Shown: positions 63,600-64,000 of the stretch, piece after piece
How positions within the stretch are numbered: position 1 is the first letter of the stretch
Layout: each line of letters opens with the position of its first letter
Assembly (NCBI GenBank): GCA_003169895.1
Contig: PNAE01000007.1
Span: 719,672-783,671 of the forward strand
Direction: 5' to 3'
DNA length: 64,000 nt
Source of the DNA: Gemmatimonadota bacterium
GTDB taxonomy: Bacteria > Gemmatimonadota > Gemmatimonadetes > Gemmatimonadales > GWC2-71-9
Program-made: the position numbers and the translations under genes
Notes under the pieces: model-generated
Seen by the model: only the letters and a program-made list of their open reading frames with translations
Databases searched by the model: none
Told to the model about the DNA's origin: nothing

Positions 63600-63881
63600 C
63601 TACTTTTTGCGGCGCGCCCGGGCGACTGCAATTCCAGCTGCGGCCAACGCTGCGGCGCCGCCGACGGCTGCCGCCACCTTGGCCCGCTTGCTCTTTTTCG
63701 CCCGGGCCACCCTGGCCTTCGAGAGGCCCTGTGCGATCTCCAACGCGACGACCGCGGCAGCCGCCCGTGCACCGGCTTTCATTGCGGCACCGGCGGCCGA
63801 TTTCGCAACCCGGCCCACCTTTTCGGCGGTCGGCTTGCTCCGGTTGAGGGCGTTCTTTGCCGCCTGCTTGATTCCGGCCAT
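63600..63881 (-). CDS. Small Lys/Ala-rich basic protein (histone-H1-like)
   Basis: A 93-residue strongly basic protein of Ala, Lys, Arg and Val (SKARVARAKKSKRAKVAAAV). It has a hydrophobic patch AAAVVALEIAQGL and a final VGGAAALAAAGIAVARARRKK. It looks like nucleoid-associated Lys-rich tails or a membrane-anchored basic peptide. GGAG lies ~9 nt upstream of the ATG. No family recognised. Confidence 0.65.
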   Translation of the reverse strand: MAGIKQAAKNALNRSKPTAEKVGRVAKSAAGAAMKAGARAAAAVVALEIAQGLSKARVARAKKSKRAKVAAAVGGAAALAAAGIAVARARRKK

Positions 63882-64000
63882 GGTGTCTCCGTCGAACGAG
63901 ATTCCGCGGCGGGTGCCGCGGTTACTGCCTTATCGAGGGAGACGTTGCCGCCCCGGATGGTGACACCGAACTCGGGGCAGGACGCGCGCTCCACCCGGAA

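Noticed and set aside
63779-63994. Minus-strand frame at the right edge (MERASCPEFGVTIRGG...)
   Set aside because: It overlaps the Lys/Ala-rich gene and runs out of the window. No domain or signal could be supported.

Overview
The window is 64 kb of GC-rich chromosomal DNA with tightly packed genes. No rRNA, tRNA, transposase or CRISPR array was seen. The gene content (a DUF5916 outer-membrane protein, a secreted BNR/VPS10-like beta-propeller, a glutamate-carboxypeptidase-II-like M28 peptidase, Tat-exported glycosidases, many lipoproteins) together with TAnnTTTG-like promoter motifs suggests a member of the Gemmatimonadota. That is an inference from content; no ribosomal marker is present. 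Many neighbouring genes overlap by ATGA or GTGA, indicating translationally coupled operons.

Layout. 0-6.5 kb: an outer-membrane barrel, the helicase HrpB and a DUF5916 protein. 6.5-11.8 kb: a minus-strand operon of an esterase, two ATP-grasp ligases, a YbdK-type carboxylate-amine ligase and a class-I amidotransferase-like hydrolase, which looks like a pathway for a small amide- or peptide-linked metabolite. 11.8-15.1 kb: a BNR beta-propeller. 15.1-21.7 kb: a TetR regulator with its operator, then TolC, membrane-fusion and RND pump genes. 21.7-30 kb: DUF1761, an M28 peptidase, and a minus-strand operon of lipoproteins, a YiiX-like hydrolase, an SGNH hydrolase and an MBL hydrolase. 30-32.3 kb: an EndoIII-like protein, a creatininase-family hydrolase and a DUF1080 protein.

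32.5-54.6 kb is a pentose/hemicellulose locus centred on L-arabinose. It has a GH27, a GH127 beta-L-arabinofuranosidase-type enzyme, a Tat-exported TIM-barrel protein and a ribose/arabinose-type ABC importer with a LacI-type operator. It also has an L-fucose/L-arabinose-isomerase-fold protein, ribulokinase (AraB), ribulose-5-phosphate 4-epimerase (AraD), aldose 1-epimerase, a GH2 and a large alpha/alpha-barrel glycosidase. A HEPN/nucleotidyltransferase pair with an AT-rich promoter and a frameshifted SEC-C remnant lie inside it. 54.6-64 kb: Uup, a ferredoxin-reductase-like flavoprotein, an alpha/beta hydrolase, YceI, a polyamine-type acetyltransferase, a membrane-fused spermidine-synthase-like protein, a two-TM channel and a histone-like small protein.

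Two repeat families stand out. One is a ~140-bp bipartite inverted repeat with constant ends (TGTCATCCTGAGC...GCTCAGGATGACA), found at almost every gene junction between 33.7 and 44.1 kb. Its inner stems differ from copy to copy but stay self-complementary and are nearly all capped by GNA-type triloops. The other is a set of short arrays with a strict 7-bp period but different heptamers (GACGAGA, GGCTATT, CAGCCCC, AGGTGAG), several arranged as inverted pairs and one lying inside hrpB.
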